NCBI RefSeq assembly: GCF_000814005.1
Contig: NZ_JWLK01000001.1
Span: 558,001-622,000, forward strand
DNA from: Ruegeria sp. ANG-S4
GTDB lineage: Bacteria > Pseudomonadota > Alphaproteobacteria > Rhodobacterales > Rhodobacteraceae
Reading direction: 5' to 3'
DNA: 64,000 bases
The position numbers were made by a program, and so were the translations under genes. Positions 55,509-64,000 of the stretch are shown here, piece after piece. A model generated the notes under the pieces. It ran no database searches and was not told the DNA's origin. It was given only the letters and a program-made list of their open reading frames with translations. The first letter of the stretch is position 1. Every line of letters begins with the position of its first letter.

Positions 55509-56102
55509 TCAAAGATCCTTGATCCAGAATTGCAATGGCTTCAACGTTTCTCGGTCTTGATCCAGGTCTTTCCACGAAAACTGCGCGACTACGCCAGCCA
55601 AAGGTTCGTATCCCCGCGTACGCCAGAAAGCGTCCAGAGGGCGATAGTGTTCGGGGCGCATCGGATGATCCTCCGGGCGTTGAACGCCACAGAATGCGCA
55701 TTTGGTGAAACCAAAGTGCCGTGCGTGCGCTTCGCGCAGATCAAAAAACCGGTGGCCGACACCCTGACCTCGAAACGCGGGCAACAGCACGGATTCTGCG
55801 CAATAGAAGATTTGCGAAAGATCCAAACCCGTTCCTTCAAAGGCTGCGGCAAAATCCTCGGCATGATCTACAAGCGGCGCGCCAGTGGACGCACCGACCA
55901 GTTCATCACCTTGGAACGCGCCGACCACGATGGCTTTGTCGCTGTCGCGGTAGGATTGCAGATATTTCCGTTCGTATTCCAGATCGCCGTCGTAGAGGTA
56001 TGGCCACGCCCGAAACACCTTGATCCGCAGCCGCGCAACATCGTCCAACGCATCCGCGAGCGCCGGGCCCGTCAACGCGCGGACATTCGTGACTTCACCC
56101 AT
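55509..56102 (-). CDS. GNAT-family acetyltransferase
   Basis: 197 residues from the ATG at 56102, which lies inside the end of the upstream SnoaL-like gene (eight-base overlap). The acetyl-CoA loop LPAFRGQGVGHRFF (R-G-Q-G-V-G) is clear. Acceptor unknown. Confidence 0.83.
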   Translation of the reverse strand: MGEVTNVRALTGPALADALDDVARLRIKVFRAWPYLYDGDLEYERKYLQSYRDSDKAIVVGAFQGDELVGASTGAPLVDHAEDFAAAFEGTGLDLSQIFYCAESVLLPAFRGQGVGHRFFDLREAHARHFGFTKCAFCGVQRPEDHPMRPEHYRPLDAFWRTRGYEPLAGVVAQFSWKDLDQDRETLKPLQFWIKDL

Positions 56103-56493
56103 TGGAAACCTGTTTGGTCCAGTCGGCGAGGTTGTAGAAGGTGGTGACGCGGGTGATCTTGCCATCCCTCAGGTCAAAGAACGATCCCGCAGGCAGGCGA
56201 TACGTCTGGCCATGCGCGTCGGGCAGGCCTTCGTCCGTTTCCAGGTATGTGCCGTTCACAACGAACTCAGCCGCAGCCCGCGCGCCGCCGTTGGCCTCAA
56301 AAATAACGATGTCAGTGAGATTTTCGCGATAGCACCGGTTCATATGGGCGCAGAAATCGGCAAATTTATCCTTTCCGACGCGGATTTGGCCCTCGTTCAC
56401 ATGATGTGCCACGTCTTCGGAAAGGCAGGCCAACATGCCGTCGACGTCACCATTATTGAAAGCATCGAAATAGGTCTTGATGGTCGCGTTCAT
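56095..56493 (-). CDS. SnoaL-like / ketosteroid-isomerase-like protein
   Basis: 132 residues from MNATIKTYFDAFNNGD; the open frame upstream overlaps the phosphatase gene. The NTF2-like cone fold is suggested by FNNGDVDGMLACLSEDV and GSFFDLRDGKITRVTTFYN. These small pockets bind or isomerise diverse ligands. It starts two bases after the LMW phosphatase stop. Confidence 0.8.
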   Translation of the reverse strand: MNATIKTYFDAFNNGDVDGMLACLSEDVAHHVNEGQIRVGKDKFADFCAHMNRCYRENLTDIVIFEANGGARAAAEFVVNGTYLETDEGLPDAHGQTYRLPAGSFFDLRDGKITRVTTFYNLADWTKQVSNG

Positions 56494-56495
56494 GT

Positions 56496-56948
56496 TCACT
56501 CCGTCGGGTCGCCCCAGTTGGCTTTGAGATGCTGAATGATCTGATCTCGGGTCTGTCGGTAGTGATGTAACTTCTGTTCGCGGGTCTCGCCCATCCCAGT
56601 AGGGTCCATTATTGGCCAATAATCGACATCGAGGTGAAAAATCCGCGTCAGTTCAAGCGCTTTTCGCTGACTGGCAGGGGACAACGCCACGATCAGATCG
56701 AACGAGCTTAGATCATCGCCCCAATCCTGCATCTCATCAAAGGATCGCGAGCGGTGGCGGGACAGTTCAACATCAATCTCTTTGCAGGCCGCAATACAGA
56801 ACCCGTCGATCTCCATATCGTTGTAGACGCCGGCGGACTGCACATAAGTGCCGGTGCCATAGAATTTCTTCATGATCCCTTCGGCCATGGGGGACCGAAC
56901 CGCGTTGTGGTCGCAACAAAACAGGACCGACTGCGGCAAGGACTTCAC
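56496..56948 (-). CDS. Low-molecular-weight protein tyrosine phosphatase family
   Basis: 150 residues. The P-loop C12-x5-R18-S and the general acid D115 in IMDPTG match LMW phosphatases and the related arsenate reductases. It follows UPF0262 by three bases. In this order it is a conserved Rhodobacterales block. Confidence 0.87.
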   Translation of the reverse strand: MKSLPQSVLFCCDHNAVRSPMAEGIMKKFYGTGTYVQSAGVYNDMEIDGFCIAACKEIDVELSRHRSRSFDEMQDWGDDLSSFDLIVALSPASQRKALELTRIFHLDVDYWPIMDPTGMGETREQKLHHYRQTRDQIIQHLKANWGDPTE

Positions 56949-56951
56949 GCG

Positions 56952-57431
56952 TCAGCCCCCGAAATGCAGCACGCAGATCAGCGTGAAAAGGCGGCGGGCG
57001 GTGTCACTGTCAACCTCGGCCTTGCCTTCCAGCCTTTCCTGCAAAACGCGGCTGCCTTCGTTGTGAATGCCGCGTCGGGCCATGTCGATTGTTTCAATCT
57101 GGCTGGGCGGCAACGATTTGACCGCGTTGAAATAGCTTTCGCAGATCTGGAAGTAATCCTTAACGACCTGACGGAACGGACCCAGCGACAGATGAAACTC
57201 GGCGGCTTTTTCTTCTGCTTCGGTCGCGATATCGAAAACCAACCGTTTGTCGCGGATCGACAACTGAACGTGGTACGGCCCGTCCGGCACAACGCGACCA
57301 TCCCTTGACGGCAAGGCGAAAGAGTTGTCTTCCAGCAGATCGTAGATTGCCACCTTGCGCTCCTGCTCGATTTCGGGCGTCGGCGGCGGAAGGTTTCGAT
57401 CATCCAGTTCGATATGCGAAATGCGGGTCAT
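56952..57431 (-). CDS. UPF0262 family protein
   Basis: 159 residues, starting MTRISHIELDDRN and rich in the family's segments (DGPYHVQLSI; HLSLGPFRQVVKDYF). Conserved in alphaproteobacteria between hisD and the phosphatase; function unknown. Confidence 0.88.
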   Translation of the reverse strand: MTRISHIELDDRNLPPPTPEIEQERKVAIYDLLEDNSFALPSRDGRVVPDGPYHVQLSIRDKRLVFDIATEAEEKAAEFHLSLGPFRQVVKDYFQICESYFNAVKSLPPSQIETIDMARRGIHNEGSRVLQERLEGKAEVDSDTARRLFTLICVLHFGG

Positions 57432-57506
57432 TTTCAGTGTTGTCCAGTCAGCTCGGATCAGACCTATAGCAACAAATCGGGCAGAGCAATGCAGCCGTGC
57501 GCTGCG

Positions 57507-58808
57507 CTAGGTGTTCAGCCGATTCAGCCGGGCGAGGACGGAAAGACCGTGGGCTTCAAGGCTCTCTGAACGGGCCAGTTGAGCCGCGGCGGGACCAATT
57601 GCACGCAGGGCTTCGGGTGTCATCTGGCTGAGTGTCGTTCGTTTGAGAAAGTCCATCACGCTGAGACCCGAAGAGAACCGGGCCGAGCGGGCCGTCGGCA
57701 AAACGTGGTTTGGTCCGCCAACGTAATCCCCAATCGCCTCGGGTGTATATTGACCCAGAAAGATAGCGCCCGCATGTTTGGTTTTTGTGCTGAGCGCAAC
57801 CGGGTCCGCCACACAAAGCTCAAGATGCTCGGGGGCGATGCGGTTGGACAGATGCGCGGCTTCATCCAGGTTTCGAACCGAGATGATCGCGCCAAAGTCC
57901 CGCCAGCTGGCCCCAGCGATTTCGCGGCGTTCCAGCGTCTGCAATCGGGCATCTACCGCTTGTGCAACAGCTTGCCCGAATCCCGTATCATCTGTGATCA
58001 GGATCGACTGCGCGCTTTCGTCATGCTCGGCCTGGCTCAGCAGGTCCAGTGCGATCCAATCCGGGTCATTGTCTTTGTCCGCAATCACCAAAATCTCAGA
58101 TGGGCCGGCGATCATATCGATCCCGACCTTGCCATACACTCGGCGTTTCGCGGCAGCCACGAAGGCATTTCCCGGGCCGGTGATTTTGTCGACTGCTGCA
58201 ATCGTTTCCGTCCCATAGGCCAAAGCAGCGATCGCCTGGGCCCCGCCGACGCGATAAATTGTGTCCACTCCTGAAAGCTGTGCCGCCAACAGGACCAATG
58301 GATTCACCTGCCCATCTGGGGTTGGCACTGTGATGGACAACCGTTCAACGCCCGCAACCTTGGCGGGGATTGCATTCATCAGAACCGACGAAGGATACGA
58401 GGCCAAACCACCCGGCACATATAGCCCGGCGGCCGACACTGCGGACCAACGCCAGCCGAGTGTCGCGCCAGCCTCGTCCGTCCATTCGCTGTCGTGCGGT
58501 AATTGCTTCTGGTGGTAAGACCGTATGCGGTCAGCGGCCAATTCCAATGCTGCACGTTCTTCCGGCGACACCTGTTCGATTGCGGACGCAATTTCTGTGT
58601 CGCTGAACGCCAAGGTATCGGTCGTCAGCTCGAGCCGATCGAATTTTGCTGTCAACTCGATCACTGCCGCGTCGCCGCGATGGCGCACATCGTCGATGAT
58701 CTGTGCTACGACGGCATCGACATCGGGGCTGTCTTCGCGTTTGGCGGATAACAGCGCCTGAAACGCGGGCTCGAATTCGGCAGAAGTCGTGTCGAGGAAG
58801 ACGGGCAT
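57507..58808 (-). CDS. hisD: Histidinol dehydrogenase
   Basis: 433 residues from MPVFLDTTSAEF, the usual start. Family marks are VPGGLASYPSSVLM, GPGNAFVAAAKR, DMIAGPSE and IAPEHLELC, containing the catalytic Glu-His pair. It catalyses the last two steps of histidine synthesis (histidinol to histidine) with zinc and NAD. It sits in the murA-DUF2948-hisD block rather than in a his operon. Confidence 0.95.
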   Translation of the reverse strand: MPVFLDTTSAEFEPAFQALLSAKREDSPDVDAVVAQIIDDVRHRGDAAVIELTAKFDRLELTTDTLAFSDTEIASAIEQVSPEERAALELAADRIRSYHQKQLPHDSEWTDEAGATLGWRWSAVSAAGLYVPGGLASYPSSVLMNAIPAKVAGVERLSITVPTPDGQVNPLVLLAAQLSGVDTIYRVGGAQAIAALAYGTETIAAVDKITGPGNAFVAAAKRRVYGKVGIDMIAGPSEILVIADKDNDPDWIALDLLSQAEHDESAQSILITDDTGFGQAVAQAVDARLQTLERREIAGASWRDFGAIISVRNLDEAAHLSNRIAPEHLELCVADPVALSTKTKHAGAIFLGQYTPEAIGDYVGGPNHVLPTARSARFSSGLSVMDFLKRTTLSQMTPEALRAIGPAAAQLARSESLEAHGLSVLARLNRLNT

Positions 58809-58861
58809 GTCAGATACTCCGAAGGCGTTTCCACGGGTCTTATCGTCGGTGCCGCAGGCGC

Positions 58862-59386
58862 TCAACCCCGACGCTGGGTTTCGTTTCCTTCGCCACGTAA
58901 ATCAAGCACATAAAACCGATCATCCTGAGCGCCATCTGGCATAAGAACGGCGTTGGGGAAAACTCCGAAATGCGCGAAGCCGAAGCCCTCGTAAAAACGG
59001 ATCGCGCGTGGGTTATCAGCCGCAACGGATAGCTCAAGTTGCCAAACGTCGTTGGCCCTTGCGAAATCGATCAGCGCGTTCATCAGCGCCTTGGCGGCTC
59101 CACCGCCCTGTGCGGAGCGCCTGACATAAAAAGGGCCGACTGAACCACGATGCCGGCATCGGGAAATGGATTGCCGATTTAACGCAGCTATGCCGACCGG
59201 CTTATCGCCATCAAATGCACCAAACCGCCCGCCTAGATCCAAGGACCGCATATCAACGTCTTTAGGGAGCGCAGATGACTCTTCGCTCGAAAGAAGGAAC
59301 GCCTCCGGATACAAACGCGCGCCCTCAAGGCGCAAAGTGCGCCAGAGGTCGAGATCGATGGATGTCAGTTCGCGGGTGCGGATCAT
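58862..59386 (-). CDS. GNAT-family N-acetyltransferase
   Basis: 174 residues. The acetyl-CoA site is VRRSAQGGGAAKALM, followed by RAIRFYEGFGF. Acceptor unknown. The start overlaps the DUF2948 stop (ATGA), placing it in the murA operon as an insertion before hisD. Confidence 0.88.
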   Translation of the reverse strand: MIRTRELTSIDLDLWRTLRLEGARLYPEAFLLSSEESSALPKDVDMRSLDLGGRFGAFDGDKPVGIAALNRQSISRCRHRGSVGPFYVRRSAQGGGAAKALMNALIDFARANDVWQLELSVAADNPRAIRFYEGFGFAHFGVFPNAVLMPDGAQDDRFYVLDLRGEGNETQRRG

Positions 59387-59859
59387 TCCGGGTGGTTCGG
59401 TGCGTGACCCGACGGTGCCCGATAGGGACGGGTTACGTCCTTGAGGGTGACTTCCACCGCCTCGACCTGCAACCGGATTGCCCCATCTCCCGCCAGGGTC
59501 AGCAGAACTTGTCCGGCTCCGTCCTCACCTTGTTCGAAGTCGACGGATAACAACGACAGGATCATGTCGGTGTCACCGCGATCAATGCCCTGGCTGGCCA
59601 CAGACAAAACTGAGCCAAACATCAGCACGGACTGCACACGCTCAAACGCGCGACCGCGTTTGGCCGCCGCGTCTTGGTCTTCCCAGCGAAAGCGGTTCAA
59701 CAGCAGGGCGAACTGCCGTTCAGATGCGCGCCACGTCATCTCTGTCACCGGAAAAACCGCGTCTTGAGTCAGGGTTGAAATCACCTGAAGATCGTCGGCA
59801 TCTTCGGCCCCCAGATTCAGAGGGGCTTCTCGCCCGTCTTCAAAACTTGCGTCTGTCAT
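59383..59859 (-). CDS. DUF2948 family protein
   Basis: 158 residues, recognised by [15 protein letters not shown] and by its fixed place directly after murA in Rhodobacterales. Overlaps both neighbours by four bases. Function unknown. Confidence 0.87.
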   Translation of the reverse strand: MTDASFEDGREAPLNLGAEDADDLQVISTLTQDAVFPVTEMTWRASERQFALLLNRFRWEDQDAAAKRGRAFERVQSVLMFGSVLSVASQGIDRGDTDMILSLLSVDFEQGEDGAGQVLLTLAGDGAIRLQVEAVEVTLKDVTRPYRAPSGHAPNHPE

Positions 59860-61124
59860 TGACCCTTAATCCGTTCAATCTTTGCACCCACGCCTTCCAG
59901 CTTGCGCACCACATGTTCATACCCGCGGTCAAGATGGTAAACCCGGCTGACCGTTGTTTCCCCTTCGGCGGCCAGACCGGCCAGAATAAGCGAAACCGAA
60001 GCCCGCAGGTCTGTTGCCATGACCGGCGCACCTTTCAGGCGTTCGACCCCGGTGACCGTAGCTGTACCGCCGTGGACTTCAATATTGGCCCCCATTCGAA
60101 CCAGTTCGGGCGCGTGCATAAAGCGGTTCTCAAAGATACGCTCTTCAAGAACAGAGACACCATCTGCTGTGCACATCAGCGCCATCATCTGCGCCTGTAG
60201 ATCGGTTGGAAAGCCGGGGAATGGTTCAGTGACCACATCCACCGCAGAAACGCGTCCGTTTTTGCGCGAGACTTTCAACCCTGATTGGGTTTCCGACACT
60301 GAAACACCCGCAGCATCAAGTTTTGCGGCGAACGCCTCGACAAGCGACATGCGCCCGCCAAGCAGCTCGACCTCTCCTCCACACATCGCGGGGGCCAGCA
60401 TATAGGTGCCCAACTCGATCCGATCCGTCACAACCTGATGCGTCGCGCCATGAAGGCGGTCAACGCCTTGAATCTCGATGGTCGGGCTGCCTTCGCCGGA
60501 AATCTGCGCACCCATCTTGCGCAGGCATTCCACTAGATCGACGATCTCAGGCTCGCGCGCGGCGTTCTTTAACACCGTCGTACCCTTGGCCAAGGTGGCT
60601 GCCATGACGATGTTTTCGGTCGCACCGACCGAGGCAAAACGCATCTCGTGCACCGCGCCTTTCAACCCGCCCAGAGCCTTGGCGTGCAGATAGCCGTCTT
60701 TCAGTTCGATTTCGGCGCCCAGTGCCTCCAAGCCTTCGACATGCAGGTCCATCGGGCGGGCACCAATTGCACAGCCGCCGGGCAGCGAGACAACAGCTTG
60801 CCCAAACCGCGCCAGCAATGGGCCGAGCACCAAATTCGACGCGCGCATCTTTCGCACGATGTCATAATCGGCAACATGGCTGGTCAGGCTGTGGCTGGAC
60901 ATCGCAATCACTTGCCCATCCTGCAGCGCGGACACCTCGGCCCCCAAGGATTGCAGCAATGCGGTCATCGTCTTGATGTCGCTCAACCGTGGCGCATTGG
61001 TCAGCGTCAGCGGTTCTTCGCTGAGCAGCGTCGCCGGCATCAAAGTCAAACAGGCGTTCTTGGCGCCTGCAATCGGAATCTGCCCGTTCAGCGGGCCGTT
61101 CCCCGTCACCAGAATCGAATCCAT
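59856..61124 (-). CDS. murA: UDP-N-acetylglucosamine 1-carboxyvinyltransferase
   Basis: 422 residues, full length. K22 (AGAKNACL) and C118 in [10 protein letters not shown] are the active-site residues; the cysteine form is fosfomycin-sensitive. It makes the first committed step of peptidoglycan synthesis. It heads the operon with DUF2948, or follows the 51-residue gene six bases upstream. Confidence 0.96.
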   Translation of the reverse strand: MDSILVTGNGPLNGQIPIAGAKNACLTLMPATLLSEEPLTLTNAPRLSDIKTMTALLQSLGAEVSALQDGQVIAMSSHSLTSHVADYDIVRKMRASNLVLGPLLARFGQAVVSLPGGCAIGARPMDLHVEGLEALGAEIELKDGYLHAKALGGLKGAVHEMRFASVGATENIVMAATLAKGTTVLKNAAREPEIVDLVECLRKMGAQISGEGSPTIEIQGVDRLHGATHQVVTDRIELGTYMLAPAMCGGEVELLGGRMSLVEAFAAKLDAAGVSVSETQSGLKVSRKNGRVSAVDVVTEPFPGFPTDLQAQMMALMCTADGVSVLEERIFENRFMHAPELVRMGANIEVHGGTATVTGVERLKGAPVMATDLRASVSLILAGLAAEGETTVSRVYHLDRGYEHVVRKLEGVGAKIERIKGQ

Positions 61125-61130
61125 CTGCTC

Positions 61131-61286
61131 TTATCCCTCGTCGTTACCGGCTTTGCCGTCGGACGCCGCCCGCGCCTTGGCCTGCGCTTTGCGTCGCGCC
61201 ATATTCGCCTTCAAGGCGGCTTTGAGCCGTTCCTGGCGCGCGTCCTCGGATTTGCCGTGCTTTTTTGGAGTATTTTTTTCTGCCAT
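61131..61286 (-). CDS. Small basic protein upstream of murA
   Basis: A 51-residue frame (MAEKNTPKKHGKSED ... GNDEG) six bases before the murA start. Nearly all Lys, Arg, Ala, Glu and Asp in one long helix (ARQERLKAALKANMARRKAQ). Small genes of this kind are common before murA in the group. Function unknown. Confidence 0.62.
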   Translation of the reverse strand: MAEKNTPKKHGKSEDARQERLKAALKANMARRKAQAKARAASDGKAGNDEG

Positions 61287-61369
61287 TGTCTTTCTCTACA
61301 GGAGCGGAAAAAAACCGTCCAGACACCCTTGCGCCGCGTTTCGTTTGAGTCTAATCACCCGCCCACAGC

Positions 61370-61444
<75 letters not shown>

Positions 61445-62039
61445 TCCTAACAAAAAATTTTTCTCGGTCCTGTTGCAAGTATCAGTGCAACTCAACTGGC
61501 GTGATCGCCTGCTCAATTGCCGAAGACATTTGGATTTCACCCGGTGTTTTTTGTTCATGTGTGAACGGTGTCACGGACGGGATTGTTGGAACGTGCTTGT
61601 ATGAGGTCAGTAACGAGTTGGCGCTCAGGTTTTTTGTTTTGAGAGCGCGGATTTTTCACTGTCCTCCCTGCCACTGAGGCGCGCCCATAGTCGGCGCGCC
61701 TTTTTTCTGTCGATGGGGTTCAGATGCCTCTTTTGGCCCTTGGTTTTGGGGCGCCGAGGTGCGTTCTCGCTCTGACGCCACGTCACAAACAATCGGGCAC
61801 AGATCAGAAAGTTGACGTAAAGGTCAGGAGTTGCTGCGATTTTTGACTCCTTGGTCAAAAAGTGATGCAAATTGCCGGTTTCTTCCCCCTTACGATCCGT
61901 AACAAATTTCTTACATGCGCCGGGTCGCTGCGGGTTGCCACTCACGTAAGAAGGTCTTTGAGCCCGAACTTACCGAGGTGTTCGGACCGGGCCCGCAGCG
62001 GCAGAGTTTTTTTGAACCGAATTTGGAAAGGATATTGAA
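61445..62039. other. Non-coding stretch after tRNA-Thr
   Basis: About 600 bases with no supported gene. It contains a strong plus-strand terminator at 61677-61706. A minus-strand frame at 61625-61945 runs through that hairpin and is not accepted. Confidence 0.5.
61677..61706 (+). terminator. Rho-independent terminator
   Basis: Perfect nine-bp stem AGGCGCGCC / GGCGCGCCT with a seven-base loop and six T bases. It ends a plus-strand transcript, and the only plus-strand gene upstream is tRNA-Thr, 230 bases earlier. Confidence 0.82.
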
Positions 62040-62246
62040 GTGCCCATCAAGTCTATCCTCAATCGGATTTCAGGCAAACGTTCTACATATACCGCTACGA
62101 CCGGCGACCCCGGAACACTCGGGTTTGATGCTGACCCACAGCAGGTCAAACTCACCGAAGCGGACCTTCGAGCGCTTTTTCACAACGTGCTATCGGAAAA
62201 GCAAAATGATCTGCCAGTCCGGCGCGTCTCGGAAAAACAGACCTGA
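62040..62246 (+). CDS. Hypothetical small protein
   Basis: 68 residues from a GTG with AAAGGA upstream. The sequence (MPIKSILNRIS; KLTEADLRALFHNVL) looks like a real small soluble protein, not a shadow. It is followed by a terminator shared with rplT. No family recognised. Confidence 0.5.
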   Translation: MPIKSILNRISGKRSTYTATTGDPGTLGFDADPQQVKLTEADLRALFHNVLSEKQNDLPVRRVSEKQT

Positions 62247-62290
62247 GACGAATAGGGCGGGTCCGTCACGTCGCCGAATGTCGGAAACAA

Positions 62291-62326
62291 AAGAAGGGGC
62301 TGCTTCACATGAAGCAGCCCCTTCTT
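62291..62326. terminator. Bidirectional terminator between rplT and the small plus-strand gene
   Basis: A 17-bp inverted repeat (62291-62307 with 62310-62326), AAGAAGGGGCTGC... with almost no loop. It has T-rich sequence after it on the minus strand. Ends the rpmI-rplT transcript. Confidence 0.82.
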
Positions 62327-62347
62327 TCACTGTCTCTCGAAAGAGGA

Positions 62348-62713
62348 TCAGGCGGCCAGAGCAGCCTGAGCTTTGGCGACGATCGCGCCGAACGCTTCCG
62401 GTTCGTGCACGGCCAGGTCGGCCAGAACTTTGCGGTCCACTTCGATCCCGGCCAGGTTCAGGCCGTTGATGAAGCGGGAATAGGTCAGTGCCTCGTCATG
62501 CGAACGGACAGCCGCGTTGATACGCTGGATCCACAGCGCGCGGAAGTTGCGCTTGCGGTTCTTACGGTCGCGGGTTGCATACTGGTTCGCCTTGTCGACG
62601 GCCTGGGTGGCAACTTTGAAGTTGCTCTTGCGGCGACCATAGTAGCCTTTTGCGGCTTTGATGATCTTCTTGTGACGGGCGTGAGTTACGGTTCCACCTT
62701 TAACGCGGGACAT
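62348..62713 (-). CDS. rplT: 50S ribosomal protein L20
   Basis: 121 residues beginning [17 protein letters not shown], with the L20 marks [10 protein letters not shown] and [19 protein letters not shown]. Binds 23S rRNA early in assembly. Fourteen bases after rpmI. Confidence 0.97.
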   Translation of the reverse strand: MSRVKGGTVTHARHKKIIKAAKGYYGRRKSNFKVATQAVDKANQYATRDRKNRKRNFRALWIQRINAAVRSHDEALTYSRFINGLNLAGIEVDRKVLADLAVHEPEAFGAIVAKAQAALAA

Positions 62714-62727
62714 ATCGGTATCTCCTC

Positions 62728-62928
62728 TTAGCGGTCGTAGGGCATGTAGCCCTTGACGATCTTTGCGTCGGGGGCGGACAGGGTGGTGGTGCCACGGGCG
62801 TCGCGGATGAATTTCTTGGTCCGCTTGATCATGCCGTGACGCTTGCCGGCCTGAGCCGACATGACCTTTCCGGTCGCGGTCACCTTAAAGCGCTTCTTGG
62901 CGCTTGATTTGGTCTTCATCTTAGGCAT
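62728..62928 (-). CDS. rpmI: 50S ribosomal protein L35
   Basis: 66 residues from [15 protein letters not shown], with AAGGAG eight or so bases before the ATG. The open frame runs ten codons further, but the standard start has the ribosome site. Operon with rplT; infC is not upstream in this window. Confidence 0.96.
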   Translation of the reverse strand: MPKMKTKSSAKKRFKVTATGKVMSAQAGKRHGMIKRTKKFIRDARGTTTLSAPDAKIVKGYMPYDR

Positions 62929-63110
62929 TTCCGTCTCCTTTTCCGGGTTCGGTTTCAAACGCGACTCGGCATGCCATCTCGGCCGGTCACGCGATCAGAA
63001 GCGCCGTTTACGCAAGTTCCTTCATAGTGACAAGGGGGTTTGGGCCAGATTCTGCGAATTTCGCGCGCTGACAGGGCACCGGGGCGACGGGGCCGCCCCG
63101 GTGATTTGGA

Positions 63111-64000
63111 TCAGTGTTCGAATTTGCGGATTTCGCCGCTCTTCAGTCTGGCGGCATAGCTTGCCAGTTCTTCACGCACCACTTTCATCAGGAAGTAGAG
63201 CGCAAAGACGTTCACAACCGCCATCGCAAAGATCGCCGCATCCGAGAAGTCGATAACGGGGCCAAGATTGGCCGCCGCACCGATCACAACGAAGATGCAG
63301 AAGATGACCTTGAACACCAGCTCCTTGGTCTGACCTTCGCCGAATAGATAAGTCCATGCCTTGAGGCCATAGTAGGACCAGCTGATCATGGTCGAAAAGG
63401 CAAACAGAACGACCGCGATCGCCAGAACATAGGGGAACCACCCAAAAGCGCTGGCAAAGGCTGCGGATGTCAGGCTGACGCCCGAGTTACCGTCGACCGT
63501 GGCAATCGCGTTGCCTGCTTCGTTCAGCATGTAGTTGCCGGTATCCGGGTCAATGATCAGCTGCTGTGTGATGATGATCACCAGCGCGGTCATGGTACAG
63601 ATCACAACCGTGTCGATGAATGGTTCCAGCAACGACACGAAGCCCTCGGTGATCGGCTCCTTGGTCCGCACAGCGGAGTGTGCGATCGCTGCGGAACCAA
63701 CGCCCGCCTCGTTCGAGAAGGCCGCACGGCGGAAGCCCTGGATCAGCGCTCCGACCATGCCGCCAGCAACGCCAAGACCTGTGAAGGCTCCGGCAAAGAT
63801 TTGACCAAAGGCCCAGCCGATCTGGTCCGCGTGCATGATGATGATGATCAGCGCGGCCAGCACATACATCACGCCCATGAAGGGAACGACTTTTTCGGTT
63901 ACCCGCGCGATGGACTTCAGACCACCGACAATCACGGCAAACACGATGCCCGCAAAGACCAGCCCGGTGATCCAACCGGGATAGTCCCCGGTGATGCCCG
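63111..64000 (-). CDS. Sodium:alanine symporter (AGCS family), C-terminal part
   Basis: The frame stays open to the window edge, so about 296 C-terminal residues are seen and the N terminus is missing. Several membrane helices and the AGCS segment RAAFSNEAGVGSAAIAHSA are present, as is SYYGLKAW. It imports alanine or glycine with sodium. About 180 bases separate it from rpmI. Confidence 0.92.
   Translation of the reverse strand, partial: GITGDYPGWITGLVFAGIVFAVIVGGLKSIARVTEKVVPFMGVMYVLAALIIIIMHADQIGWAFGQIFAGAFTGLGVAGGMVGALIQGFRRAAFSNEAGVGSAAIAHSAVRTKEPITEGFVSLLEPFIDTVVICTMTALVIIITQQLIIDPDTGNYMLNEAGNAIATVDGNSGVSLTSAAFASAFGWFPYVLAIAVVLFAFSTMISWSYYGLKAWTYLFGEGQTKELVFKVIFCIFVVIGAAANLGPVIDFSDAAIFAMAVVNVFALYFLMKVVREELASYAARLKSGEIRKFEH

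Noticed and set aside
61625..61945. Open frame of 106 residues on the minus strand
   Set aside because: It runs through a strong plus-strand terminator hairpin, has no clear ribosome site and no family look.

Overview
The window reads as a chromosome segment of an alphaproteobacterium of the Rhodobacteraceae (Roseobacter group). The evidence is the gene order murA - DUF2948 - hisD - UPF0262 - LMW phosphatase and infA - maf - RNase E/G - yacG - tRNA-Phe, the HemP/Gph neighbourhood, the L35/L20 pair, and a GC-rich (about 60% by eye) tightly packed genome with many ATGA stop/start overlaps. No rRNA and no CRISPR array were seen.

Left chromosomal part (1-29095). A hydantoinase-type operon (hyuA end, hyuB, HisC-like aminotransferase, Asp/Glu-racemase/maleate-isomerase-like enzyme) is followed by phosphoglycolate phosphatase and a small hemin-uptake gene, hemP. 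Next come a very large kinase / M23 / class-III aminotransferase fusion coupled to a beta-hydroxyacid dehydrogenase, a copper efflux pair (copA-cueR) with a readable CueR operator, and an acyl-CoA dehydrogenase. A fused alpha-beta 2-oxoacid dehydrogenase E1 overlaps an acyltransferase, and three LysR regulators follow. Then come a self-sufficient reductive dehalogenase (corrinoid domain, two 4Fe-4S clusters, flavin reductase and plant-type 2Fe-2S domain in one chain) and a molybdenum hydroxylase operon (medium, small and large subunits plus a MoaD/ThiS-like protein).

Genomic island (about 29096-51773, about 22.7 kb). A 19-bp perfect direct repeat equals the 3' end of tRNA-Phe and marks both ends. 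A P4-type tyrosine integrase, frameshifted in a homopolymer, lies beside the intact tRNA, and related GGTACCCC-type motifs lie inside both ends. Cargo, left to right: a secreted DctP-like/alpha-beta-hydrolase fusion; a complete type 3 BREX phage-defence operon (brxF, brxC, pglX, brxHII, pglZ, brxA); a small mobile-element maintenance block (HGGxSTG protein, a gene of unclear 5' end, winged-helix replication-like protein, AlpA-like regulator); and an 892-residue protein that joins four peptidoglycan-binding-like repeats to a membrane-inserted KAP P-loop NTPase. That last gene is the best candidate here for an undescribed defence or stress system.

Right chromosomal part (51774-64000). This is housekeeping sequence, almost all on the minus strand: yacG, RNase E/G, maf, infA, a nitrilase-family amidase, GNAT acetyltransferases, SnoaL-like protein, LMW phosphatase, UPF0262, hisD, DUF2948, murA and a 51-residue basic protein. 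tRNA-Thr, rplT, rpmI and the end of a sodium:alanine symporter complete it.
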